A stretch of DNA of 37,311 nucleotides from a virus. Below, one piece after another: positions 6,566 to 13,349 of the stretch (position 1 is its first letter; every line of letters begins with the position of its first letter). Below the pieces are notes generated by a model. That model ran no database searches. It was not told the origin of the DNA and saw only the letters and a program-made list of their open reading frames with translations. A program made the position numbers and the translations under genes. The stretch spans positions 1-37,311 of IMG/VR virus record IMGVR_UViG_3300031784_000095. One strand, given 5' to 3'.

Positions 6566-7536
6566 TGAAGAAGCAGAAGCAGCAGACCGAAATTGTTGTG
6601 CCGGGAGTCAAGAAGTACGGCGCACGCAAGCGCAATTGGGATGTCGAACACCACGGCAAGAACATCCATGTCGTATCGGTCAAGCGACCGAAGATGAAGG
6701 ACTTTGAACAGTGGATTCTGCTGCTTGCCGACAACCATCACGACAATCCATCCGCAGATCACGCGATGGAGAAGCGACTGCTGGATAAGGCACTTGAGCG
6801 AGACGCGATCATCATCTCGGTCGGCGACACGCTTGACCTCATGCAAGGGAAGGGCGACAAGCGATCCGCCAAATCTGCTTTGCGATCCAGCCTTCTGTCG
6901 GACTCCTACTTCGACAAGGTGATTGAACAGGCCGCTGACTTCTACGCTCCGTACGCATCGCATTGGGCTGTGCTGGCTACGGGCAACCACGAATCCGCAT
7001 GGGAGCGTCATCACGAATCATCGCCTACGCAGCATCTCGTTCGGGCCATGAAAGACAGGGCCGAGAGCAATGTTGGTGCGGGCGGATACGGCGGGTTCAT
7101 CAAGTTTCAGATGCAACTTGGCAACAACCGATTGGCCTACACCATGAAGTACCAGCATGGCACGGGCGGATCGGGAGCGATGATGTCGTTTGGCGTGCTG
7201 GATACGCGCCGAATGTTCTCTTGGCTTGAGGGAGTGGACTCAATCGTCATCAGCCATTTGCATACAAGCAATGTAGTGGGAGTGACCCGGCAATTCCTGA
7301 ACTGCCACAACGGTGTGTATCGCGTCGAGAATCGACACTGCGACCTGATCCGCGTCGGTACGACCAAGGATGCTTGGAAGGACGGTTCGGCAGGTTGGGA
7401 GGTTGAGAAGGGATTTGGCCCTAGCCCCATGAGGCAGAAATGGGTGCGCCTGTTCGTCCAGTACGAGCAGTACAAGAACGACAGCGGAATCCACGGTGCG
7501 CCAAGAATCGCGTGGGATGTGATTGATGCGCAATGA
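6565..7536 (+). CDS. Calcineurin-like metallophosphoesterase
   Basis: 323 aa. The metal-binding blocks of the calcineurin-like superfamily are all visible in order: D56-N-H58-H-D60 (variant of D-x-H), G87-D88-T-L-D91, G140-N141-H142-E143, an isolated H198, and H231-L-H233. It may hydrolyse a phosphodiester in nucleic acid or nucleotide; phage members are often annotated as DNA repair exonuclease-like without proof. ATG 6565 overlaps the RusA stop and has GCGAGGA upstream. The preceding in-frame extension lies wholly within rusA and was discarded. Confidence 0.85.
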   Translation: MKKQKQQTEIVVPGVKKYGARKRNWDVEHHGKNIHVVSVKRPKMKDFEQWILLLADNHHDNPSADHAMEKRLLDKALERDAIIISVGDTLDLMQGKGDKRSAKSALRSSLLSDSYFDKVIEQAADFYAPYASHWAVLATGNHESAWERHHESSPTQHLVRAMKDRAESNVGAGGYGGFIKFQMQLGNNRLAYTMKYQHGTGGSGAMMSFGVLDTRRMFSWLEGVDSIVISHLHTSNVVGVTRQFLNCHNGVYRVENRHCDLIRVGTTKDAWKDGSAGWEVEKGFGPSPMRQKWVRLFVQYEQYKNDSGIHGAPRIAWDVIDAQ

Positions 7537-7837
7537 AATTGCCATCACGATCGGCAAACGCAAGTGGCGTATCCGGTTCGTACTGGCCAAAGAAATGCCA
7601 AGAGACTGGCTGGGCAGTTGCGATCACCCACCCGGACGGCATCCGACGATTCGCGTGAGGCGAGACCTGACCGACAGGCAGGCTTTGGAAATCGTGGCAC
7701 ACGAATGCCTTCACGCTGCCCTACCCGACTTGTCCGAGGAGGCTGTGACGGCTTCCGCTAGCGTTATTGGGCGTGCGCTTTACTCTTTAGGTTACAGGCG
7801 CAAGCCGTTAGTATCACCCGACAAGGCAAATCCATGA
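7526..7837 (+). CDS. Zincin-like small metallopeptidase-fold protein
   Basis: 103 aa. Contains H59-E60-C-L-H63 preceded by A-L-E-I-V-A, the H-E-x-x-H zinc motif of gluzincin-type proteins, with E71/E72 downstream as a possible third ligand. The size and pattern fit small SprT/ImmA-like phage proteins. The substrate is unknown. It lies just upstream of the lysis-type genes, so a lysis or virion role is conceivable, but the protein has no export signal. ATG 7526 overlaps the phosphoesterase gene by 11 bases, with GGGATGTG upstream. Confidence 0.75.
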   Translation: MRNEIAITIGKRKWRIRFVLAKEMPRDWLGSCDHPPGRHPTIRVRRDLTDRQALEIVAHECLHAALPDLSEEAVTASASVIGRALYSLGYRRKPLVSPDKANP

Positions 7838-8118
7838 GCGAGCAAACAGAAACGAAGTTGGGCAAGCAGGTTGGAGTGCAGACCGTTCTGCAGTTCATCC
7901 AAACCTTGGTCTTGCTTGGAAGTGTTGCGGGTGTCTTCATGACCATTGGTCGCCGAGACGCATCGCTGGACAATCAAGGCGAGCGAATCAAGGAACTTGC
8001 CGCGATTACTTCTGACCTCGCTCGCACCGTAAGCACTCTGTCGGCAACCGACCGCGAGTATTCTGCTCGCATCGACAGCATTCAGAATCGAATCGAACGA
8101 CTTGAAAGGAAGAACTGA
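7834..8118 (+). CDS. Membrane-anchored coiled-coil protein
   Basis: 94 aa. One predicted transmembrane segment (about residues 17-40, V-L-Q-F-I-Q-T-L-V-L-L-G-S-V-A-G-V-F-M-T) is followed by a long charged coiled coil (about 50-94). This resembles phage lysis-associated membrane proteins of the XhlA/DUF2746 type, but the family is not certain. The start overlaps the zincin stop (ATGA) and the gene lies three bases from the next. Confidence 0.7.
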   Translation: MSEQTETKLGKQVGVQTVLQFIQTLVLLGSVAGVFMTIGRRDASLDNQGERIKELAAITSDLARTVSTLSATDREYSARIDSIQNRIERLERKN

Positions 8119-8120
8119 CC

Positions 8121-8954
8121 ATGCCCGATCCAGCAGCAACATTCGCCAACACCTCCTATCCCGGATCGCTGCCTCGCCCGAGCGTGGCTGCCGGATGGGG
8201 ATCTTCGCTGTTTGTCATCCACAAGGATGTGACGAAGACAGTTGAAGAACCAAATACGATCAATGAAATCATCACAGGAACCGAATCGGACGCGCAGTAC
8301 AGCGTGATCCTTTCTGTTCCTCCCGGAGCAAGAGGATTTATCCCATTCTCCATCCTGAACTACACCGTTGCCGCATCGACTGATGCGTTTTCAGTAAGCA
8401 CGCTCACGGTCGTTGGCGCAAGCGCGAATCCGCTGCGATATATGTTTGTTGGCCGAACTCCGTTTGCTGACGATTCGTATGCATACGACCCATCAACCGC
8501 CGCGATGACGAGTGCGGTTGCGCCGGGAACTACCGGATATTGGCACGCGCTCGGTGCTTGGCGTTTGGCTGCTGCGACGGGTGCGGGAGCGGCGAACATC
8601 TTCACCTATTATTCCGACAACAGTTCTGCGGTTCCTGCAAACTATGGGATCACGACTGCGGCAAGCAATGGACTCACGCGAACTGTAGTCACATCGCTGC
8701 TGCGTGGTTCTAGCGCCGCTCCCGCATTTGAAACCATGACGGGTCAAAGCGTGTATGGCGGAACTTTGGCCACAAGTGTTCCAACTGGAGCATTTGGAGA
8801 CAATCAGCCGTACATCCCGTTGTGTGGATGCGACCGACTGACCTGCTTTGCCGCGTTGGGTACAGCAGCACCAACCGTCACCCCATCCATTACGATGGCG
8901 AGCGGAACCGCGTCGAACATCAGCGTCGGCCTTGCCGTGCGCTTTGTCGCTTGA
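8121..8954 (+). CDS. Orphan 277-aa beta-rich protein, possibly virion-associated
   Basis: ATG 8121 is preceded by GAAAGGAAG. The sequence is rich in Ala, Thr, Ser and Gly with strand-like alternation and few charges, like phage decoration or tail-tip proteins: repeated S-T-L-T-V-V-G-A, A-N-P-L-R-Y-M-F-V-G-R-T and I-T-M-A-S-G-T-A-S-N-I-S-V-G-L-A-V-R-F. No signal peptide is seen and no family recognised. Its position between a membrane protein and a holin, far from the other structural genes, is odd. Confidence 0.7.
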   Translation: MPDPAATFANTSYPGSLPRPSVAAGWGSSLFVIHKDVTKTVEEPNTINEIITGTESDAQYSVILSVPPGARGFIPFSILNYTVAASTDAFSVSTLTVVGASANPLRYMFVGRTPFADDSYAYDPSTAAMTSAVAPGTTGYWHALGAWRLAAATGAGAANIFTYYSDNSSAVPANYGITTAASNGLTRTVVTSLLRGSSAAPAFETMTGQSVYGGTLATSVPTGAFGDNQPYIPLCGCDRLTCFAALGTAAPTVTPSITMASGTASNISVGLAVRFVA

Positions 8955-8965
8955 AAGGAACCAAC

Positions 8966-9148
8966 ATGAAGAAGAACTGGAAGACAACTACGGCTGGCAT
9001 TGCTGCGATCCTCGTCGCTGTTGGCGCAGCACTCAAGGCTCTGACTGACAACGATGCCTCCACCGTGCCGGATATCGGCGCGTGCGTGGCGGCTGTCATG
9101 GCTGGCGTGGGCCTGATCCTTGCGAAGGACGCGGTCAAGGCCGAGTAA
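8966..9148 (+). CDS. Holin-like protein
   Basis: 60 aa with two hydrophobic segments (about residues 8-27 and 36-54) separated by a short polar loop with D-N-D-A-S-T-V-P-D, and a charged K-D-A-V-K-A-E end: the size and layout of a class II-type holin. Holins form inner-membrane lesions that trigger lysis. ATG 8966 has GAAAGGAACC upstream; the longer frame from 8822 lies inside the previous gene. The stop overlaps the next start (TAATG). Confidence 0.7.
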   Translation: MKKNWKTTTAGIAAILVAVGAALKALTDNDASTVPDIGACVAAVMAGVGLILAKDAVKAE

Positions 9149-9318
9149 TGGCTTGGCTGACTGCACTCATCGCTGCCGTACTGGGCGAGTTGTTGGCCCG
9201 GTTCGGCGGCAAGTTTGGCAAGACGGAGGCCACTGATGCGCCACAAGACACGAATCGCCTTGATCGGGCTGGCTCTCGCATTCGCGAATGGCTGCGCTCG
9301 CGTAACGCTGGTAAGTGA
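9148..9318 (+). CDS. Small membrane protein, candidate inner-membrane spanin partner
   Basis: 56 aa with an N-terminal hydrophobic segment (M-A-W-L-T-A-L-I-A-A-V-L-G-E-L-L) followed by a charged tail. Its 3' half overlaps, in another frame, a lipoprotein gene (9236-9466), the arrangement of Rz/Rz1-type spanins. It is short for an Rz-type protein and lacks a long periplasmic coiled coil, so the assignment is tentative. Confidence 0.6.
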   Translation: MAWLTALIAAVLGELLARFGGKFGKTEATDAPQDTNRLDRAGSRIREWLRSRNAGK

Positions 9319-9466
9319 AGGCAGTCCGGTGCGGATCGGCCCAGAGTGCCGCGTCCGGGTCTACACCCTGACCGAGAATGGGTGGGAGTTGTCGCCAAAT
9401 ACGGTGATGATTCCCGAAGGCTGGTACTGCGTTCCACCGTCGTATGTGGACAAGCCTGCTCCGTAG
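9236..9466 (+). CDS. Small lipoprotein (candidate outer-membrane spanin-like protein), overlapping gene
   Basis: 76 aa. A basic N-terminus (M-R-H-K-T-R), a hydrophobic stretch and a lipobox-like F-A-N-G-C ending at C19 indicate a lipoprotein signal. The mature part is beta-like: V-T-L-V-S-E-G-S-P-V-R-I, R-V-R-V-Y-T-L-T, then I-P-E-G-W-Y-C-V-P-P. ATG 9236 has GGAGG at 9225-9229, an ideal spacing. It overlaps the upstream gene by 83 bases in a different frame. It could be an o-spanin or a superinfection-exclusion lipoprotein. Confidence 0.7.
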   Translation: MRHKTRIALIGLALAFANGCARVTLVSEGSPVRIGPECRVRVYTLTENGWELSPNTVMIPEGWYCVPPSYVDKPAP

Positions 9467-9483
9467 CGTGTTATGATGGCCGC

Positions 9484-10119
9484 ATGAAGATCAAGCGTGT
9501 AGCCATCGAAACCCTTCAGTCCGACCCGCAGAATGTTCGCAAGCACAACACCGCGAACCTTGACAGCATCCGCGAAAGCCTGAAGAAGTACGGACAAGTC
9601 GAACCGCTGATTGTCGACGCGGACAATGTCGTGCGCTCCGGCAACGGTCGTTTGGAAGTGATGCGGGAACTGGGATACACCCATGTCAACATCCTCCCGA
9701 CAGAACTGAAGGGCAAGGAGGCGATCGCCTATGCCATCGCCGCGAACCGCACCGCCGAACTCGCGGAGTGGGATGACGAGAACCTGCTGGCGCAGTTGCG
9801 CATGATCGCGGAAATGGACGGCGAACTGCTGCTGTCTACTGGCTTCTCCGAGGCCGATCTTGAGCGTCTGAACGAAGACCTCAAGGCTGGCGTTGTTGAA
9901 TCAGAGGCTTCCGCCGAAGCGATGGGCGAGAACATTGCCAAGTACGAGAGCAGCGCGATCCGGCAGATCGTGCTGGTGTTCAGTATGGCGGAATACACTC
10001 GCGTCGTTGATGCGTTCGGTCGCTACTGCGATCAGCACGGGTTGAGCAATAACACCGAAGCCGTCATGCACCTTTTGGAGAGCAATGGCTATGCGTGTGC
10101 TGGAAAGAACGCGGACTGA
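9484..10119 (+). CDS. ParB/Srx-fold protein
   Basis: 211 aa. The N-terminal domain (about residues 1-90) matches ParB-like proteins: L-Q-S-D-P-Q-N-V-R-K-H, I-R-E-S-L-K-K-Y-G-Q-V-E-P-L-I-V, then R-S-G-N-G-R-L-E-V-M at residues 51-60 (the G-x-x-R-type nucleotide or phosphate loop), and A-I-A-A-N-R-T-A-E. The C-terminal part is helical. It is not a plasmid partition protein in this setting. ParB-fold proteins recur in phage base-modification and terminase operons. It overlaps the dioxygenase gene by 35 bases. ATG 9484 was chosen for the conserved N-terminus. Confidence 0.88.
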   Translation: MKIKRVAIETLQSDPQNVRKHNTANLDSIRESLKKYGQVEPLIVDADNVVRSGNGRLEVMRELGYTHVNILPTELKGKEAIAYAIAANRTAELAEWDDENLLAQLRMIAEMDGELLLSTGFSEADLERLNEDLKAGVVESEASAEAMGENIAKYESSAIRQIVLVFSMAEYTRVVDAFGRYCDQHGLSNNTEAVMHLLESNGYACAGKNAD

Positions 10120-10906
10120 ACTTGACCTGACGAAGTTCAAGAATCGCTCCGCACAAGAAACCGACTGCTCGACATACATCAAAGAGTCCACGACCGTGAC
10201 GGTCGATGGGCGCATTGTCATCGTTTACATCTCGTATGTCGATGACAAGGCTCTCGACGAGATGGCGAAGGTGCTGCCGGAAATCAAGTATCAGACTTCC
10301 ACGCGCACCAGCGGTCTCGTTACGACGAGCCGCATCTTCGGCTACGCACCGCGTAACGAACTGCGTCGCCAGCCGTGCAGGGCTACTGGCTTCGCGACGG
10401 AACAGCCGAGGGAACACGCGATCGTCGCTGCGGCCAGCAAAGTGGTCGAGCGTTACTATGTCGATTCGTTCCCTGAACTGTCGCAGTATCACCGAGAACT
10501 GACCGAAGGGAATGTGAAGGAGCAGTATCGGCTTGAGGGGACGATGTTCACAAGCGGAATCGTCAACCACAACAACCCGCTGCGCTACCATTTCGACAGC
10601 GGCAATTTCAAGAATGTCTGTTCGGCCATGTTGGCCTTCAAGCACAAGGTGTCTGGCGGACATCTCTGCATTCCCGAACTTGATTTGATGATTGAGATTG
10701 CTGATCGGTCGCTGCTGCTGTTCGACGGACAGGGGTTGATTCACGGCGTTACGCCGATCAAGAAACTGGCCCCGGATGCGCACCGATTCACGGTTGTGTA
10801 TTACAGTCTTCAGCAGATGTGGAACTGCGAAGCGATCACGGACGAGATTGCCCGACTTCGCAACAAGCGAGCAGAAATCGAACGAAAGCGAGCGAACCTT
10901 GAATAA
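10085..10906 (+). CDS. TET/JBP-like 2-oxoglutarate/Fe(II) dioxygenase
   Basis: 273 aa. The double-stranded beta-helix iron site is visible: H169-F-D171 (in L-R-Y-H-F-D-S-G-N-F), H220 (in L-I-H-G-V-T-P-I) and R234 (A-H-R-F-T-V-V-Y-Y-S-L) for 2-oxoglutarate, the H-x-D...H...R order of TET/JBP enzymes. The family oxidises the 5-methyl of 5mC or thymine in DNA. The N-x-N-x-x-L-R-Y-H-x-D-x-G-N and S-A-M-L-A-F-K segments fit phage members. The next gene encodes a TET-associated glycosyltransferase and the previous one a ParB-like protein, which strongly supports a DNA-base modification role. A charged helical tail (about 250-273) follows. Confidence 0.83.
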   Translation: MAMRVLERTRTELDLTKFKNRSAQETDCSTYIKESTTVTVDGRIVIVYISYVDDKALDEMAKVLPEIKYQTSTRTSGLVTTSRIFGYAPRNELRRQPCRATGFATEQPREHAIVAAASKVVERYYVDSFPELSQYHRELTEGNVKEQYRLEGTMFTSGIVNHNNPLRYHFDSGNFKNVCSAMLAFKHKVSGGHLCIPELDLMIEIADRSLLLFDGQGLIHGVTPIKKLAPDAHRFTVVYYSLQQMWNCEAITDEIARLRNKRAEIERKRANLE

Positions 10907-11594
10907 TGTCCATGTTGCCATCATCAGTGCGCGTCGGCCCGAGCGGGTTGTCCCGATGATGAAGTGGTGTCCTGACGCGACTTGGTATGTCGCGAAGGGC
11001 GAAACGAATCTGTATCGCGATGCCGGAGCCGCGAATGTCGTTGAGGGTGGAGGCCTGTGCGAGAGTCGAAACTTGGCGATCGATACGGCACTTTACAAGG
11101 GTCAGGTGTGCGTGCAGTTGAGCGATGATCTTTCGGCGATCAAGCGAGCGCACAACAAGAAGGAAGTCGAAGCGATCACGCTTGAAAGCGCGATCAAGGA
11201 GATGATTACGGTCACTTCCAAGATCGACGCGAAACTCGCCGGATGCGCGCCGACAAGCAATCCGTTCTACTACAACCCCGAGAAGCCTTATCGGTCAGCG
11301 GGATTCATCGTCGCGGATTTCATTCTCATTCGGCCATGCGAACTGCGTTTCGACACGAAGTTGCGGCTCAAAGAGGACTACGATTTCACGCTTCAGCACC
11401 TCGCGAAGTATGGTCGCGTGGCTAGGCTGGATAATCTGATGGCATCGTTCGCTCATCGCACCAACAAGGGTGGCGCAGTCGCCTACCGCACTTCTGAACT
11501 GGAGCAGCAGAGCATCGCGTATCTGCGTACCAAATGGGGCAAGGCAATCAAGAACAACCCACGCCGAGAGAACGAGATTCTTCTCAACATCTGA
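10899..11594 (+). CDS. TET-associated (GREB1-like) glycosyltransferase
   Basis: 231 aa from TTG 10899, overlapping the dioxygenase stop. No in-frame ATG lies near the conserved N-terminus, so TTG is the likely start. The sequence reads as a GT-A-type enzyme of the TET-associated/GREB1 group: V-H-V-A-I-I-S-A-R-R-P-E at residues 4-15, W-Y-V-A-K-G-E, a C-E-S-R-N-L-A-I-D segment and S75-D76-D77 as the metal/sugar-nucleotide site, then G-F-I-V-A-D-F and K-E-D-Y-D-F-T. It would transfer a sugar onto the hydroxymethyl base made by the dioxygenase. The sugar donor cannot be read from sequence. Confidence 0.8.
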   Translation: MNNVHVAIISARRPERVVPMMKWCPDATWYVAKGETNLYRDAGAANVVEGGGLCESRNLAIDTALYKGQVCVQLSDDLSAIKRAHNKKEVEAITLESAIKEMITVTSKIDAKLAGCAPTSNPFYYNPEKPYRSAGFIVADFILIRPCELRFDTKLRLKEDYDFTLQHLAKYGRVARLDNLMASFAHRTNKGGAVAYRTSELEQQSIAYLRTKWGKAIKNNPRRENEILLNI

Positions 11595-11932
11595 CTCCCG
11601 CACCGGAGATCGTTGATGCGAAGCGTGTGCGCAGCAGCCTGCGAACACTTCAGCGAGCGGTTGAGAACGGCTGGTCGATTCCCGAGAACATCGTTCAGGC
11701 AGCACCCCTGATCGTTGCCAGCATTCTTACGAATCGAAATGCCAGCGCAGCCGCGAGGCTTCGCGCAGCCGAAGTGCTGGCGGCAATGGCTCGCGACCGC
11801 GTGCAGGCGGCTATCGCTCTCGACAAGATGGAAAGACTTGACGAAGGCACGGCGACCGAGCGATTTGAAATCAGCCCCGAAGTTCGCGCTCGCGTGGCCG
11901 CAATCATGGCCAAGCGTCTAGGCAATGGATAG
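11534..11932 (+). CDS. Probable small terminase-like protein (start uncertain)
   Basis: Up to 132 aa. It lies directly upstream of and overlaps the large terminase gene, where small subunits usually sit. The body (A-K-R-V-R-S-S-L-R-T-L-Q-R-A-V-E-N-G-W to the end) is helical with R-L-R-A-A-E-V-L-A-A-M-A-R-D-R and a final P-E-V-R-A-R-V-A-A-I-M. No clear helix-turn-helix is seen. The only in-frame ATG is 11534, which overlaps the glycosyltransferase gene by 61 bases. Alternatives are CTG 11591, which overlaps the upstream stop as CTGA, and GTG 11627. Function by context only. Confidence 0.65.
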   Translation: MGQGNQEQPTPRERDSSQHLTPAPEIVDAKRVRSSLRTLQRAVENGWSIPENIVQAAPLIVASILTNRNASAAARLRAAEVLAAMARDRVQAAIALDKMERLDEGTATERFEISPEVRARVAAIMAKRLGNG

Positions 11933-13349
11933 CGACACGCAAGTCATTTTTGCGATGGCGCGCGAAGACCCGGACACCTTTGCGGAACTGCTCGGGTTCT
12001 CGCAGTCGGGCGTGCATAGCGATATGCAGAAGCACCTGACTCGCTATGCCAATGCGACCATCGGCCTGCCTCGCGGTCATGGCAAGTCCGTGCAGTGCGC
12101 GATCCGGCAGGCTTGGGAGATCGGGCAGAACCCACGCATTCGCATCAAGCATGTGGGTCAAACTGTCACGAAAGCGCAGGAGCAGATTCGCATGGTGGTG
12201 CAGATCATGCGAAGCGACATCTTCCGAATGGTGTTCCCCGAAATCCAAATCGTGAAGCCGAAACCCGAGGATGAGGGAAGCAACGAAATCCTTGTGCGTC
12301 ACGAAGCCATGCACAAAGACGCGACGATGCAGGCGGTCAACATCTTCGGTCGCGCAGGTGGCCGTTGCGATCTGCTGTGCGGAGACGATGTGTGCGATCT
12401 TCGGAACAGCGTCCTTGTGCCAGCCGAGCGTCAGAAAGTCAAAGAAGCGTGGAAGAATAACTGGTTGCCGATGCGAGACTTCAGCGCAGGCACGCCGCGA
12501 ACATGGAAACTGTTCACGCCATACCATGTCGATGACCTGACCACCGAATGGCGAAAGCAGGCCGAAGACGATGGCAGCCTGTACTGGCGACCCTGCAAGG
12601 GATTTGATTCACCTTGGCCCGAGGTGTTTACGCCCGAAGTGCTGCAGGCGCAGCGGGTTGAGATGGGGCCACTTGGTTATGCGCGAGCCTACGAACTGGT
12701 GGCTATCTCGCAGGATTCGCTGATTTTCCGCGAAGAATGGCTGCAGAACTCGTACTACATGAACGATCCGCCCGAGGCTGAAGCGTCATCGGGCACGGTG
12801 GTTGCCGCAATCGACTGGGCGTTCACCGAGAAGCGTGGAGACAGCGGCGACTATTCCGTCTGCGTGGTCGGTTTGCTTGACCCGAATGGCAAGTGCTGGC
12901 TGCTAGAAATGCTGCGCGTACAGGCAACTTTCCCTAATTTCATGCGGTCGGCTGTTGATCTGTGTCAGCGGCTAGGAGCCAGCATGATTATCGCGGAAGG
13001 CAATGGCCCTCAAGCGGGACTCTGCCAGCAACTCGCGCAATCCACCACGATTCCCGTTCGCCGGGTCGCACGCACGAAGGACAAAGTCACGCGAGCGAGC
13101 GAGGCGCAACCGATGGTTGAATCGGGCAAACTCAAACTTCGTTGCCGTTCTGATGGCAGGCTCGACCCTTCCATGGAGCCAATTCGTGACGAAATGCTCG
13201 CTTTCCCTCTGTCCGATCATGATGACACTGTAGATGCTGTGGTCGATCTATTGGAATACGCAAGGAATCGGCTATACATTCACAAGCCGGGAACGATCAG
13301 CACCATCAAAGACACCCGTCCTGAACTTTGGAGACTGTACGGCAGATGA
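11925..13349 (+). CDS. terL: Terminase large subunit
   Basis: 474 aa. The packaging ATPase and nuclease. Walker A G47-L-P-R-G-H-G-K-S55; Walker B-like D149-L-L-C-G-D-D155; a G-T-P-type coupling region (F-T-P-Y-H-V-D-D); then the RNase H-fold nuclease with D297 in A-A-I-D-W-A-F, I-I-A-E-G-N-G-P-Q and S-D-H-D-D-T-V-D-A near the end. It cuts and pumps DNA into the prohead with the portal. The length is typical. It overlaps the upstream gene by 8 bases and the portal start by ATGA, so packaging is translationally coupled to the modification genes. Confidence 0.95.
   Translation: MDSDTQVIFAMAREDPDTFAELLGFSQSGVHSDMQKHLTRYANATIGLPRGHGKSVQCAIRQAWEIGQNPRIRIKHVGQTVTKAQEQIRMVVQIMRSDIFRMVFPEIQIVKPKPEDEGSNEILVRHEAMHKDATMQAVNIFGRAGGRCDLLCGDDVCDLRNSVLVPAERQKVKEAWKNNWLPMRDFSAGTPRTWKLFTPYHVDDLTTEWRKQAEDDGSLYWRPCKGFDSPWPEVFTPEVLQAQRVEMGPLGYARAYELVAISQDSLIFREEWLQNSYYMNDPPEAEASSGTVVAAIDWAFTEKRGDSGDYSVCVVGLLDPNGKCWLLEMLRVQATFPNFMRSAVDLCQRLGASMIIAEGNGPQAGLCQQLAQSTTIPVRRVARTKDKVTRASEAQPMVESGKLKLRCRSDGRLDPSMEPIRDEMLAFPLSDHDDTVDAVVDLLEYARNRLYIHKPGTISTIKDTRPELWRLYGR

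Noticed and set aside
5914-7014. Minus-strand open frame of 366 codons
   Set aside because: It covers the PD-(D/E)XK-like, RusA and phosphoesterase genes, all with clear motifs on the plus strand.
9484-10119. ParB-like gene as evidence of a plasmid-like prophage with partition
   Set aside because: There is no ParA and no centromere-like repeat was seen. The gene overlaps a dioxygenase gene and lies in the modification-terminase operon.
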